Positions 34,020 to 41,208 of a stretch of DNA of 42,732 bases are shown here, piece by piece. Source of the stretch: Bacteroidota bacterium (lineage in GTDB: Bacteria > Bacteroidota > Bacteroidia > Bacteroidales > VadinHA17); the NCBI GenBank assembly GCA_030618105.1, contig JAUXED010000008.1, forward strand, positions 1-42,732, given 5' to 3'. The stretch's first letter is position 1. Each line of letters begins with the position of its first letter. The translations under genes and the position numbers were made by a program. Under the pieces are notes generated by a model. That model did not search any database and was not told where the DNA came from. It saw nothing but the letters and a program-made list of their open reading frames with translations.

Positions 34020-34314
34020 TATCAACATTTTTCAAACATATTATGGGATTTACATAAATTTGCAAAAGGGAGACGCGATCGGTTTTAGTAATCGAACTTT
34101 AGTTATATTGGTTGTTGGAAAAATTTACAACTTTTAATCCTCCTTCGCGTTCCGCTTCGGAGGACGAGAAGAGAGTGTTTAATACCATTTATTGTGAAAC
34201 GAGTCCCTGTATTTTTTGTATCATAATAATTTTGAAAAATATAAAATACATGAACCGAATCCCGAAAAAATCGGGGTGAGCTACATATGACCATTGAAAA
34301 TAAATTATAAACAT
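34020..34314. other. Spacer with two hairpins upstream of the epimerase
   Basis: About 300 bp without a gene. TCCTCC at 34138 pairs with GGAGGA ending at 34164 around a GCG-TTC-CGC centre. CCCGA at 34261 pairs with TCGGG ending at 34275 across an A-rich loop. TTATCAACA at 34019 is DnaA-box-like but isolated. TAAATTTG at 34055 is -7-like on the plus strand, which would give a structured leader of about 245 bases. The short track ORF here is not convincing. Confidence 0.4.
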
Positions 34315-35454
34315 ATGAAAATAAGCAGAAAAAAATTCCTTGCTTTAACAGGTTTAGCAGGTTCTTCACTTGTTTTTCCGGGGAACAGTGTATTAGCCGG
34401 TGAGGTTAGCAGGGCAGGAAAAGGTGATGCCAAAAAAGCATCAATCACCTACAAGAAAATAAAACTCGAACTGGGTCATACATGGACTATTAGTCGCGGC
34501 AGTACTGACTATAAAGAAGATGTATTTGTTTTTTACGAAAAAGACGGGATAACAGGAATAGGAGAGGCGGCGCATATGACAGGTGCCGGGCAGAATGCTG
34601 ACAGAACAATATCTGAACTGAAAAAAATTATACCTGTTTATGTCGACTCAGACCCTTTTGAATTTTATGAATTGCCTGATAGGGTTAATGCTGAGATTAA
34701 ATATATATCACCGGCAAAAGCAGCACTTGATATTGCACTTTTCGACTGGCTTGGAAAGAAACTTAATATTCCTGTTCACAGGTTTTTTGGTCTTGATCCG
34801 AATAAGTTCGTACATACCTCTTTCTCAATAGGATTTGATAAGCCTGAGATAATAAAACAGAAAGTCAGGGAAGCTGATCCGTATAAAATATTGAAAGTGA
34901 AATTAACAAACAGTAACGATCAGGAAATAATTTCAACTATTCGCCAGGTTACAGATAAGCCGATACGGGTTGATATAAATGAGGGGTGGACAAATAAGGA
35001 AAAGGCTATAAGAAAAATTGAATGGCTGGCAAAACAGGGTGTGGAACTTATTGAACAACCTATGCCTGTGGATATGATAAAGGAAACTAAATGGCTGAGA
35101 GAGAGATCGCCTGTACCAATTGTTGCCGATGAAGCAATAAATACAGCCAAAGATATACCCGCGATTGCGGAAGCATACGATGGCATCAATATTAAACTGA
35201 TGAAATCAGGTGGAATACTTGAAGCTTTCCGTATTGCAATTGTTGCAAAAACTTTTAATCTTGATATAATGATTGGTTGTATGATCGAGTCATCAGTGGC
35301 AATTAGTGCAGCCGTTCAACTCCAGCCACTCGCAAGATGGCTCGATCTGGATGGCTCCCTTCTCTTAAAAAACAACCCGTACAAAGGTGCCGAATTCCGT
35401 GATGGACACTGGATTATGCCTGTAAGTCCGGGGATAGGAGTAGAGGGAATATAG
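34315..35454 (+). CDS. Exported enolase-superfamily enzyme, dipeptide epimerase-like
   Basis: 379 residues from ATG 34315; the track start at 34294 is a TTG seven codons upstream. The N-terminus SRKKFLALTGLAGSSLVFPG is a signal peptide, Tat-like but with RK rather than RR. The muconate-lactonizing-type barrel shows the KxK pair in LKVKLTN, metal ligands in VDINEGW, ELIEQPMP and VADEAIN, and the second-base lysine in NIKLMKSGG. KxK plus KxM is the L-Ala-D/L-Glu (dipeptide) epimerase pattern, which suggests use of peptidoglycan-derived dipeptides. The last codons (GVEGI, stop) lie inside a GGAATAGAG-family array. Confidence 0.85.
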   Translation: MKISRKKFLALTGLAGSSLVFPGNSVLAGEVSRAGKGDAKKASITYKKIKLELGHTWTISRGSTDYKEDVFVFYEKDGITGIGEAAHMTGAGQNADRTISELKKIIPVYVDSDPFEFYELPDRVNAEIKYISPAKAALDIALFDWLGKKLNIPVHRFFGLDPNKFVHTSFSIGFDKPEIIKQKVREADPYKILKVKLTNSNDQEIISTIRQVTDKPIRVDINEGWTNKEKAIRKIEWLAKQGVELIEQPMPVDMIKETKWLRERSPVPIVADEAINTAKDIPAIAEAYDGINIKLMKSGGILEAFRIAIVAKTFNLDIMIGCMIESSVAISAAVQLQPLARWLDLDGSLLLKNNPYKGAEFRDGHWIMPVSPGIGVEGI

Positions 35455-35513
35455 GGAATATAGGGAATAGAGGGAGTAGAGGGATTAGAGGGAATAGAGG
35501 GGAAGAAAAGGAA
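35430..35513. repeat. GGAATAGAG 9-bp tandem array (locus 3)
   Basis: About nine units, with variants GGAATATAG, GGAGTAGAG and GGATTAGAG. The stop codon of the epimerase gene is a TAG inside the array, so its final five residues are encoded by repeat units. Confidence 0.9.
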
Positions 35514-35530
35514 GAAGTGGAATATTGGAA

Positions 35531-36220
35531 TTAATTTATCATCAACTTAGCTTTGGCAATATATTTTTCAATTTCTTGTGCCTCCTGGCTTTCAGGATAA
35601 TTATCTTTTATTTTCCGGTAGGTTTCCAGTGCTTTTTGAAATTTTTCCTGTGATTCATAAACCTGACCGGCCTTCATAAGATAAATTGGGTTTACAAATA
35701 CATTATCTTCAGTAGTTGCAGCTTTTTCGTAGTAAGTAATAGCTTTTGACGGTTCGTCAAGTTCAAGATAAGCATCACCAATAGCTCCTGTTGCAATCAG
35801 TTTTATCATTTTGTCATCTGAACTGAATTTTTCCAATTGCTCAATTGCCTGTTCAAATTCACCAAGGTGAAGAAATGAAATACCGGCATAGTAATGAGCA
35901 AGTTCAGCCGATTTAGTAATACCGTAATCATCGATAATATCAAGCATTCCAAGATTATTACCATCGCCGTAAAGAGCCAGGTTAAATGAGTCCTGCTCGA
36001 AGTATCTCTCGGCCATAAACATTTGCGACTGTGCTTCTTTTTCAGCGGGTATTGCAATGAAACGTTTATATCCCATAAAAGCAATAACAACCACAACTAA
36101 ACCCAAAATAATAATTGTCAGGAGTTTTTGATTATCTTCAATGTATCGTTCAGTACGGCTCAATGCACTTTCAACTTCTTCTAATTTGTCGGGTGCCTGA
36201 GACCTTTTTATTTTTACCAT
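35531..36220 (-). CDS. Membrane-anchored tetratricopeptide repeat protein (YfgM-like)
   Basis: 229 residues from ATG 36220. Numbering from there, a charged N-terminal stretch (residues 1-33) precedes one TM helix (LLTIIILGLVVVVIAFMGY, about 34-52), then TPR units outside. Clear TPR helices are ITYYEKAATTEDNVFVNPIY and KFQKALETYRKIKDNYPESQ. This layout matches YfgM/ancillary SecYEG-type tetratricopeptide proteins. The track start at 36298 adds 26 residues that would lie upstream of the predicted promoter. The partners are unknown. It is divergent from recF. Confidence 0.8.
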   Translation of the reverse strand: MVKIKRSQAPDKLEEVESALSRTERYIEDNQKLLTIIILGLVVVVIAFMGYKRFIAIPAEKEAQSQMFMAERYFEQDSFNLALYGDGNNLGMLDIIDDYGITKSAELAHYYAGISFLHLGEFEQAIEQLEKFSSDDKMIKLIATGAIGDAYLELDEPSKAITYYEKAATTEDNVFVNPIYLMKAGQVYESQEKFQKALETYRKIKDNYPESQEAQEIEKYIAKAKLMIN

Positions 36221-36256
36221 GATAGTGTTTTTATTACCTCTGTTAAAAAATCTCAG

Positions 36257-36264
36257 CAAAGGTA
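36257..36264 (-). promoter_or_regulatory. -7 element of the TPR gene
   Basis: TACCTTTG on the minus strand is an exact TAnnTTTG match. It would start transcription near 36250 with a leader of about 30 bases to ATG 36220, arguing against the upstream start at 36298. Confidence 0.45.
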
Positions 36265-36323
36265 AATTTTTTGTGCTTTTAACAGAAATTATTGACATAA
36301 AAATAAGTGGAATATTATTTTCT

Positions 36324-36331
36324 TAACTTTG
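36324..36331 (+). promoter_or_regulatory. -7 element of recF
   Basis: TAACTTTG is an exact TAnnTTTG match 41 bp before the recF ATG. With the TPR element on the other strand it makes a compact divergent promoter. Confidence 0.45.
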
Positions 36332-36371
36332 TAAAAGTAAATTATACAACAGTAAAATTTAATCTGTTTTT

Positions 36372-37583
36372 ATGCATCTGCAGAATATTTCACTTATAAA
36401 TTTTAAGAACTACAGTCAGGTTGAATTGGAATTCTCGGCAAGAATTAATTGTTTTGTCGGAAATAACGGGGTAGGGAAGACAAATATCCTGGATGCCATT
36501 CACTACCTGTCACTTTCTAAAAGTTTTTTTAATTCAATTGACAGTCAGAATATTAAGTACGATGAAGATTTTTTTGTTATCCAGGGTGTTTTTTTCAGGG
36601 ATAACACACAGGAAAATATATATTGTAGTTCGAAGAGAAACAGGAAGAAACAGTTCAAAAGAAACAAGAAAGAGTACCAACGATTGGCAGACCATATAGG
36701 ATTATTACCGGTTGTTATGATCTCCCCTGCCGATAGTAATCTTATTACCGGCGGAAGCGATGAAAGGCGGAGGTTTATTAATGCTGTAATTTCTCAATAC
36801 GACAGGAACTATCTTAACGATCTTATTCAATATAATAAAGCACTGGCACAGCGAAACAGGTTACTGAAAGATTTTGCCCGGTCAGGCAGGTTCGACACTG
36901 AATCACTTGAATTATGGGATGATCAACTAATACCGCTTTCACAGAAGATATATACTAAAAGAATGGATTTTATTGATAAGCTCGTTCCTGTTTTTCAAAA
37001 GTATTATGATTCAATTGCCTCGGGAAAAGAATCGGTTGGTCTGGTTTACCATTCGCACCATCATGATTGTGACTTCAGGAACGTTTTCAGAGAAGCACTT
37101 GATAAGGACAGGATATTGCAATATACAACCAGGGGTGTCCACAAAGATGATCTGGTTCTTGAGTTGAATGGTCATCAGATAAAAAGAGTGGGTTCGCAGG
37201 GACAGCAAAAAACCTATCTCGTAGCATTAAAATTTGCTAAATATGAGTTTATTAGAGATGTAAGTGGTTTTAATCCGATTCTCCTGCTGGATGATATTTT
37301 TGATAAATTTGATGCATCCCGGGTTACACAGATCATTCACCTGGTTTCGGAAAACCAGTTCGGACAGATATTTATTACCGATACTCATCAGTCACGACTT
37401 GAAAAGATACTTTCTGAGTTATCTGCCGATTTCAGATTGTTCAGGATAAATAAGGAAATAGAGGAAATAAAGGGATTAGAGGGATTAGAGGGAATAGAGG
37501 GAATAGAGGGAATAGAGGGAATAGAGGGAATAAAGGGGATAGAGGGAATAGAGGGAGTAGAGGGAGTAAGAGTGAAGGAGTGA
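36372..37583 (+). CDS. recF: DNA replication and repair protein RecF with repeat-encoded tail
   Basis: RecF loads RecA at single-strand gaps with RecO and RecR. Walker A is GNNGVGKTN (30-38), the ABC-type signature GSQGQQKTYLVALKFAKYE (274-292) and Walker B LLLDDIFDKFD (304-314), followed by ITDTH. Normal RecF sequence ends near residue 360 (FRLFRIN). The remaining 40 or so residues, starting EIEEIKGLEGLEGIEGIEG, are a GIE tripeptide repeat translated from a GGAATAGAG array. The tail is therefore likely non-functional or poorly structured. A DUF721 gene follows, then ndk on the other strand. Confidence 0.95.
   Translation: MHLQNISLINFKNYSQVELEFSARINCFVGNNGVGKTNILDAIHYLSLSKSFFNSIDSQNIKYDEDFFVIQGVFFRDNTQENIYCSSKRNRKKQFKRNKKEYQRLADHIGLLPVVMISPADSNLITGGSDERRRFINAVISQYDRNYLNDLIQYNKALAQRNRLLKDFARSGRFDTESLELWDDQLIPLSQKIYTKRMDFIDKLVPVFQKYYDSIASGKESVGLVYHSHHHDCDFRNVFREALDKDRILQYTTRGVHKDDLVLELNGHQIKRVGSQGQQKTYLVALKFAKYEFIRDVSGFNPILLLDDIFDKFDASRVTQIIHLVSENQFGQIFITDTHQSRLEKILSELSADFRLFRINKEIEEIKGLEGLEGIEGIEGIEGIEGIKGIEGIEGVEGVRVKE
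37453..37569. repeat. GGAATAGAG 9-bp tandem array inside recF (locus 4)
   Basis: About 13 units, the longest array of this family here. The frame used by recF reads GGA-ATA-GAG as Gly-Ile-Glu. Because the unit is 9 bp, expansion or contraction never shifts the frame. Another frame would stop at TAG in every unit. Confidence 0.95.
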
Positions 37584-37706
37584 TAAGACGATTGTACGAT
37601 AGAACGATTGTACGATAGTACGAAAAAGAGAATAATGAATATCGATTAACGAATATCGAATTATGAAGTAAAAGACCAGTAACCAGTAACCAGTAACCAG
37701 TAACAA
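37583..37706. repeat. GAACGATA-family and CCAGTAA arrays between recF and DUF721
   Basis: About five 8-bp units (GACGATTG, TACGATAG, AACGATTG, TACGATAG, TACGAAAA) follow the recF stop. Repeats of AATATCGAATTA-like words come next, then four 7-bp CCAGTAA units at about 37677-37705. No gene is present. Confidence 0.8.
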
Positions 37707-37753
37707 ATATTAGCTGAGTAAAATAACCAGACAGATTAATAACTTATGAATAT

Positions 37754-38044
37754 ATGCGTAAAAGTAACACTCAAACAATTGCAAGCGTCATAAAGGACTA
37801 CCTGAAAGAGGCTCAGATTGAAGGGAAACTAAAAGAGGTACAGGTTGTTAATTCCTGGGAAGAATTGGTTGGAAAAGTCATTGCACGCCGGACAAACAGG
37901 ATATATATCAAAAACGGAAAGCTCTACTTGCATATGAATTCATCAATTGTGAAAAATGAACTTCTGATGCACCGTGAAGGTATTATCGAAAGGATCAACA
38001 CCAATGCAGGGGAGGAGATTGTTAAGGAGATAGTTATACGATAG
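37754..38044 (+). CDS. DUF721 (DciA-like) protein
   Basis: A 96-residue short DUF721 protein: KEVQVVNSWEELVGKVIARR, then TNRIYIKNGKLYLHMNSSIV and KNELLMHREGIIERIN, which fits the compact KH-like fold of the family. DciA proteins help load the replicative helicase, but whether this short Bacteroidota form does so is not shown. Its place after recF is typical. The stop codon is the first base triplet of a GAACGATR array, and its last codons (GTTATACGA) look partly repeat-derived. Confidence 0.8.
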   Translation: MRKSNTQTIASVIKDYLKEAQIEGKLKEVQVVNSWEELVGKVIARRTNRIYIKNGKLYLHMNSSIVKNELLMHREGIIERINTNAGEEIVKEIVIR

Positions 38045-38123
38045 AACGATGGAACGATAGAACGATGGAACGAAGGAACGAAAGAACGATAGAACGAAGG
38101 AACGGTGGAACGGTGGAACGATA
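38044..38123. repeat. GAACGATR 8-bp tandem array
   Basis: Ten consecutive 8-bp units (GAACGATG, GAACGATA, GAACGAAG, GAACGGTG and variants) begin in the DUF721 stop codon and end just short of the ndk stop. The same family follows the amidase stop near 22.9 kb and recF near 37.6 kb. Confidence 0.92.
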
Positions 38124-38132
38124 GCGAGCTTA

Positions 38133-38552
38133 TTAAAACCTCTCTTTTTTTGCAAAAAAGAAATCACTTTCAATTATTGCATTTTCGTCACAGTCTGATC
38201 CGTGGACTGCATTTTTCTGGAGTGAATCGGCAAATTTTTCCCTGATAGTTCCTTTTTCAGCCTTTGAAGGATCGGTGCTGCCTATTAGTTGCCGGAAATC
38301 TTCCACAGCATTTTCTTTTTTTAGAATCATGGCAACTATCGGTCCTGATGACATGAATTCAACCAGGTCATTATAAAAAGGTTTGCTTTTATGTATAGTA
38401 TAGAATTCTTCAGCTTGCTCTAAAGTTAATTTTTCTGACTTAATAACGGATATTTTGAACCCGGCTTCATTGATTATTGCTAATATAGGTCCAATTAATC
38501 CTGTTTTTACAGCATATGGTTTTATCATAGAAAATGTAATGTTTCCTGCCAT
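38133..38552 (-). CDS. ndk: Nucleoside diphosphate kinase
   Basis: Ndk equalises nucleoside triphosphate pools through a phosphohistidine intermediate. The 139 residues include FSMIKPYAV (about 7-15), IGSTDPSKAEKGTIREKF (about 90-107) and the active-site His117 in NAVHGSD. Length and start are standard. It is divergent from the DHH phosphoesterase. Confidence 0.97.
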   Translation of the reverse strand: MAGNITFSMIKPYAVKTGLIGPILAIINEAGFKISVIKSEKLTLEQAEEFYTIHKSKPFYNDLVEFMSSGPIVAMILKKENAVEDFRQLIGSTDPSKAEKGTIREKFADSLQKNAVHGSDCDENAIIESDFFFAKKERF

Positions 38553-38777
38553 ATCGTGATTTTTTTTGTGGCTGCTAATGTAATAAATAATTCAAAACAT
38601 TTACAGATAAAACAGTTTGTTAAAATATTATCCCATAGTTATAACTGTGAGTATAATAAGAACAGATCAGCTTTCTGACCGGTTTTTGTTACCTTAAAAC
38701 CCTGTTACCTACTGGTTGTTAAATTTCAAAGATGCTATATACTTTGTTCCACTGGTCTGACCGCTTGTAATTATTTA

Positions 38778-38785
38778 TATCTTTG
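38778..38785 (+). promoter_or_regulatory. -7 element of the DHH phosphoesterase gene
   Basis: TATCTTTG is an exact TAnnTTTG match about 26 bp before the TTG start at 38811. It supports that start and a short leader. Confidence 0.4.
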
Positions 38786-38810
38786 AAGATCAAAAAAAAG
38801 TGATATTTTA

Positions 38811-39830
38811 TTGAAAACAATTTCAAAAGAGATAGTTAACAGAATAAAGGATAAGCTTAAAGACATAAGCAATATCCTGATACTTAGCCATTATCATCCT
38901 GATGGTGATGCTGTTGGGGCAATTCTTTCAATGTCGCGTTTTTTCAGGAAGATGGGATATGAAGTATTTGCTGCTTTACCCGACTCAAGCCCTGAAAATC
39001 TTGAATGGATAAATGGAGTGGAAGATATCCTGATATTTGAAAAAGAGCCGGAACTGATTGAGCATAAATTTTCTGAAGCTGATCTGATTTTTGCACTCGA
39101 TTTTAATGATCCATCACGGCTTAAAGGCATGGAAATATGGTATGAAAAATCAAGTGCAACGAAAGTCCTTATTGACCACCATCCCGAACCGAAAAAGTTT
39201 TCTGATATTGCAATTTCTGATGTATCGGCTAGCTCAGCCTGCGAACTGTTGTATGAATTTATGAAGTCTGTTGGAGGTGCTGACATTATCGATGAGGAGA
39301 TAGCAACTTCACTTTTTGTTGGTATCATGACAGATACCGGTTGCTTTAGTTTCAATTCATCCGATCCTGAAACTTATATCAGGGTTGCAGAGTTGCTGGG
39401 TTATGGAATAAATAAAGATGAAATTTTTAGTCTTGTATATGATAATTATTCAGATAACAGGATGAGATTACTCGGATATGTATTGAAAGAGAAAATGGAA
39501 GTGATCCCGGAATATAATACTGCATTTATCAGCATTACAATGGATGAATTGGAGAGATATAGCTTTGTTATGGGAGACACAGAGGGATTTGTTAATTATC
39601 CTCTCTCAATCAAAGGTATTCGTTTTTCCGCCCTTTTTATCGAGAAACCCGATCATGTCAAGATCTCATTCAGGTCAAAGGGCAGTTTCCCTGCAAACCT
39701 TTTTTCCAGGAAACATTTTAATGGTGGCGGACATCTGAATGCAGCAGGAGGTGAATTGTATACCAATATGGAAGAAACACTTAGATTGTTTCGTTCACTT
39801 TTACCTGAATATGCAAAAGAGCTGAAATGA
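38811..39830 (+). CDS. DHH-family phosphoesterase, NrnA-like (oligoribonuclease / pAp phosphatase)
   Basis: 339 residues. NrnA degrades short RNA oligomers and dephosphorylates pAp. DHH-domain motifs are SHYHPDGDAVGA (about 25), FALDFNDPSR, IDHHPEPKKF (about 120) and GIMTDTGCF. The DHHA1 domain ends with KHFNGGGHLNAAGG (about 301-313), which binds substrate. The start is TTG at 38811, just after a -7 word. Its TGA overlaps the ATG of the next FKBP gene by four bases, indicating translational coupling. Confidence 0.92.
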   Translation: MKTISKEIVNRIKDKLKDISNILILSHYHPDGDAVGAILSMSRFFRKMGYEVFAALPDSSPENLEWINGVEDILIFEKEPELIEHKFSEADLIFALDFNDPSRLKGMEIWYEKSSATKVLIDHHPEPKKFSDIAISDVSASSACELLYEFMKSVGGADIIDEEIATSLFVGIMTDTGCFSFNSSDPETYIRVAELLGYGINKDEIFSLVYDNYSDNRMRLLGYVLKEKMEVIPEYNTAFISITMDELERYSFVMGDTEGFVNYPLSIKGIRFSALFIEKPDHVKISFRSKGSFPANLFSRKHFNGGGHLNAAGGELYTNMEETLRLFRSLLPEYAKELK

Positions 39831-40372
39831 AAGTGAGTTTTTATAAATACGGAATTTTGTTCCTTCTTATTCAGGTAATCTTAAATTCCTGCTTTAGAGA
39901 TACCACTGAACAGAATGAGAAAGTGCCGGCAATTGATGAAGAAACTTTAATAAGTACTAACAGGTATATTATTCAAAAAGAAGTTGAACGTATCGGTAAT
40001 TATGTTGAAAGAAGAGGTTGGGATATGGATACTACCAAATCAGGTTTATGGTATATGATAATTGAAAAAGGTGCCGGACCTGATGCTGTAAAGGGGAAAA
40101 TAGCAACTATTGAATATGAGATAAGTCTTTTAGACGGTACGGTATGTTATTCATCTGAACAGACTGGTCTGAAACAATTTACTATCGGATTCGGAGGTGT
40201 TGAATCAGGACTTGAAGAAGGAATACTTCTGTTGAATGAAGGATCTGAAGCGATTTTTATTTTACCTCCTTATCTGGCATACGGTATTCCGGGTGATCAA
40301 AAAAAAATACCTCCAAATGCATCATTGGTATATAATTTGAAGTTAAAAAAAGTTGAAGGAAGAAGGGAATAG
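39827..40372 (+). CDS. FKBP-type peptidyl-prolyl isomerase lipoprotein, GldI-like
   Basis: 181 residues. A lipoprotein signal ends in the lipobox LNSC (cysteine about residue 22), so the protein is anchored outside the inner membrane. The C-terminal FKBP domain includes LDGTVCYSSEQTG, FGGVESGLEEGILLLNEGSE and FILPPYLAYGIPGDQKKIPP. It is coupled to the DHH gene by an ATGA overlap. The DHH-FKBP lipoprotein order near ndk resembles the GldI gliding/T9SS-associated isomerase locus of Bacteroidota, so GldI is a reasonable but unproven name. The stop TAG is the first unit of a GGAATAGAG array. Confidence 0.8.
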   Translation: MKVSFYKYGILFLLIQVILNSCFRDTTEQNEKVPAIDEETLISTNRYIIQKEVERIGNYVERRGWDMDTTKSGLWYMIIEKGAGPDAVKGKIATIEYEISLLDGTVCYSSEQTGLKQFTIGFGGVESGLEEGILLLNEGSEAIFILPPYLAYGIPGDQKKIPPNASLVYNLKLKKVEGRRE

Positions 40373-40442
40373 AGGGAATAGAGGGAATAGAGGGAGTAGA
40401 GGGAGTAGATGGAGTAGATGGAGTAGAGGGAATAAAGGGAAG
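40363..40442. repeat. GGAATAGAG 9-bp tandem array (locus 5)
   Basis: About eight units including GGAGTAGAT variants, beginning in the stop codon of the first FKBP gene. It is followed by the GC-rich palindrome and then AGCTAA words. The whole 243-bp spacer to the second FKBP gene is repeats. Confidence 0.9.
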
Positions 40443-40445
40443 AAT

Positions 40446-40468
40446 GCCCGCCTGACCGGACGGGCAGG
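40446..40468. repeat. GC-rich palindromic repeat, intergenic copy
   Basis: GCCCGCCTGACCGGACGGGC followed by AGG matches the coding copy near 13750 (GCCTGCCTGCCGGACAGGC) at most positions and forms an inverted repeat around CCGG. Confidence 0.75.
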
Positions 40469-40487
40469 GAATGATGGAGAAATGCGT

Positions 40488-40528
40488 TAACAGCTAACAG
40501 CTAATTGCTAAAAGCTAATAGCTAACTT
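40488..40528. repeat. AGCTAA array
   Basis: Words AGCTAACAGCTAATTGCTAA and AAGCTAATAGCTAAC follow the GC-rich palindrome. The period is irregular at 8-10 bp. Confidence 0.6.
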
Positions 40529-40615
40529 GTAATATTATAATATTGAAAAAATAAAAATTCAAAAACCAATATGCAAACATTATTAATTAAATAAAGTAAT
40601 AACAAAACTATTATT

Positions 40616-41080
40616 ATGAGGAAAAATATTGTATTGATAATTATTTCAATTATTGCATTTAGCTGGACAAGCTGTGATAAAGAGGTTAACCTTGCGGAGG
40701 AAGAGATGAAACTTCTGAATCAATACCTGGCTGATAACCAAATAACAGCAGAACCTAAAGCAAGTGGACTTTACTATATTGAGACTGAAGCAGGTACAGG
40801 CTTGCAGCCACAGCAGGGCGATACTGTGGATGTACATTATACAGGCAAACTTATTAACGGCACCATTTTCGATACTTCAGTGGGCGGCAGTCCTTTTTCA
40901 TTTGTTCTTGGCACTGGATATGTTATTCCAGGCTGGGACGAAGGGATTGGCTATATGAAAGAAGGTGGAAAAGCAACCCTTATTATCCCATCAGCATTAG
41001 GATATGGTTCATCCGGAACAGGACCAATTCTTCCCTATTCAACCCTTATCTTTGATGTTGAACTAGTTGATGTCAGGTAA
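40616..41080 (+). CDS. FKBP-type peptidyl-prolyl isomerase lipoprotein
   Basis: 154 residues. The signal peptide ends in the lipobox WTSC (Cys about 20). The FKBP domain is more canonical than in the preceding gene: GDTVDVHYTGKLINGTIFDT, VIPGWDEGIGYMKEGGKA and IPSALGYGSSGTGPILPYST. It is probably a periplasm-facing folding helper. Two FKBP lipoproteins in a row suggest an old duplication, but sequence similarity outside the core is low. Confidence 0.92.
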   Translation: MRKNIVLIIISIIAFSWTSCDKEVNLAEEEMKLLNQYLADNQITAEPKASGLYYIETEAGTGLQPQQGDTVDVHYTGKLINGTIFDTSVGGSPFSFVLGTGYVIPGWDEGIGYMKEGGKATLIIPSALGYGSSGTGPILPYSTLIFDVELVDVR

Positions 41081-41208
41081 ATTCATTTGCGAATAAACAG
41101 GTTCGGGATTCGCATAACCATATTGTTTTTTATTCTAAATTCAGAACACCTGACTTGATATTTAGTTATCAATTAGTTATAAAATTTAATTGTAAATAAC
41201 GAGTAATA

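Noticed and set aside
34019-34027. TTATCAACA as evidence for an origin at 34 kb
   Set aside because: A single isolated box-like word is expected by chance in AT-rich DNA.
34315-34400. Strict Tat signal on the epimerase
   Set aside because: The motif is SRKKF, lacking the twin arginine; export by Sec or a relaxed Tat signal cannot be told apart.
37485-37706. Minus-strand ORF ending in SLYSLYSLYSLYSL
   Set aside because: It is the antisense reading of the GGAATAGAG array in recF plus neighbouring arrays, not a gene.
38044-38123. CRISPR-like repeat array
   Set aside because: Units are 8 bp and contiguous, with no unique spacers and no cas genes in the window.
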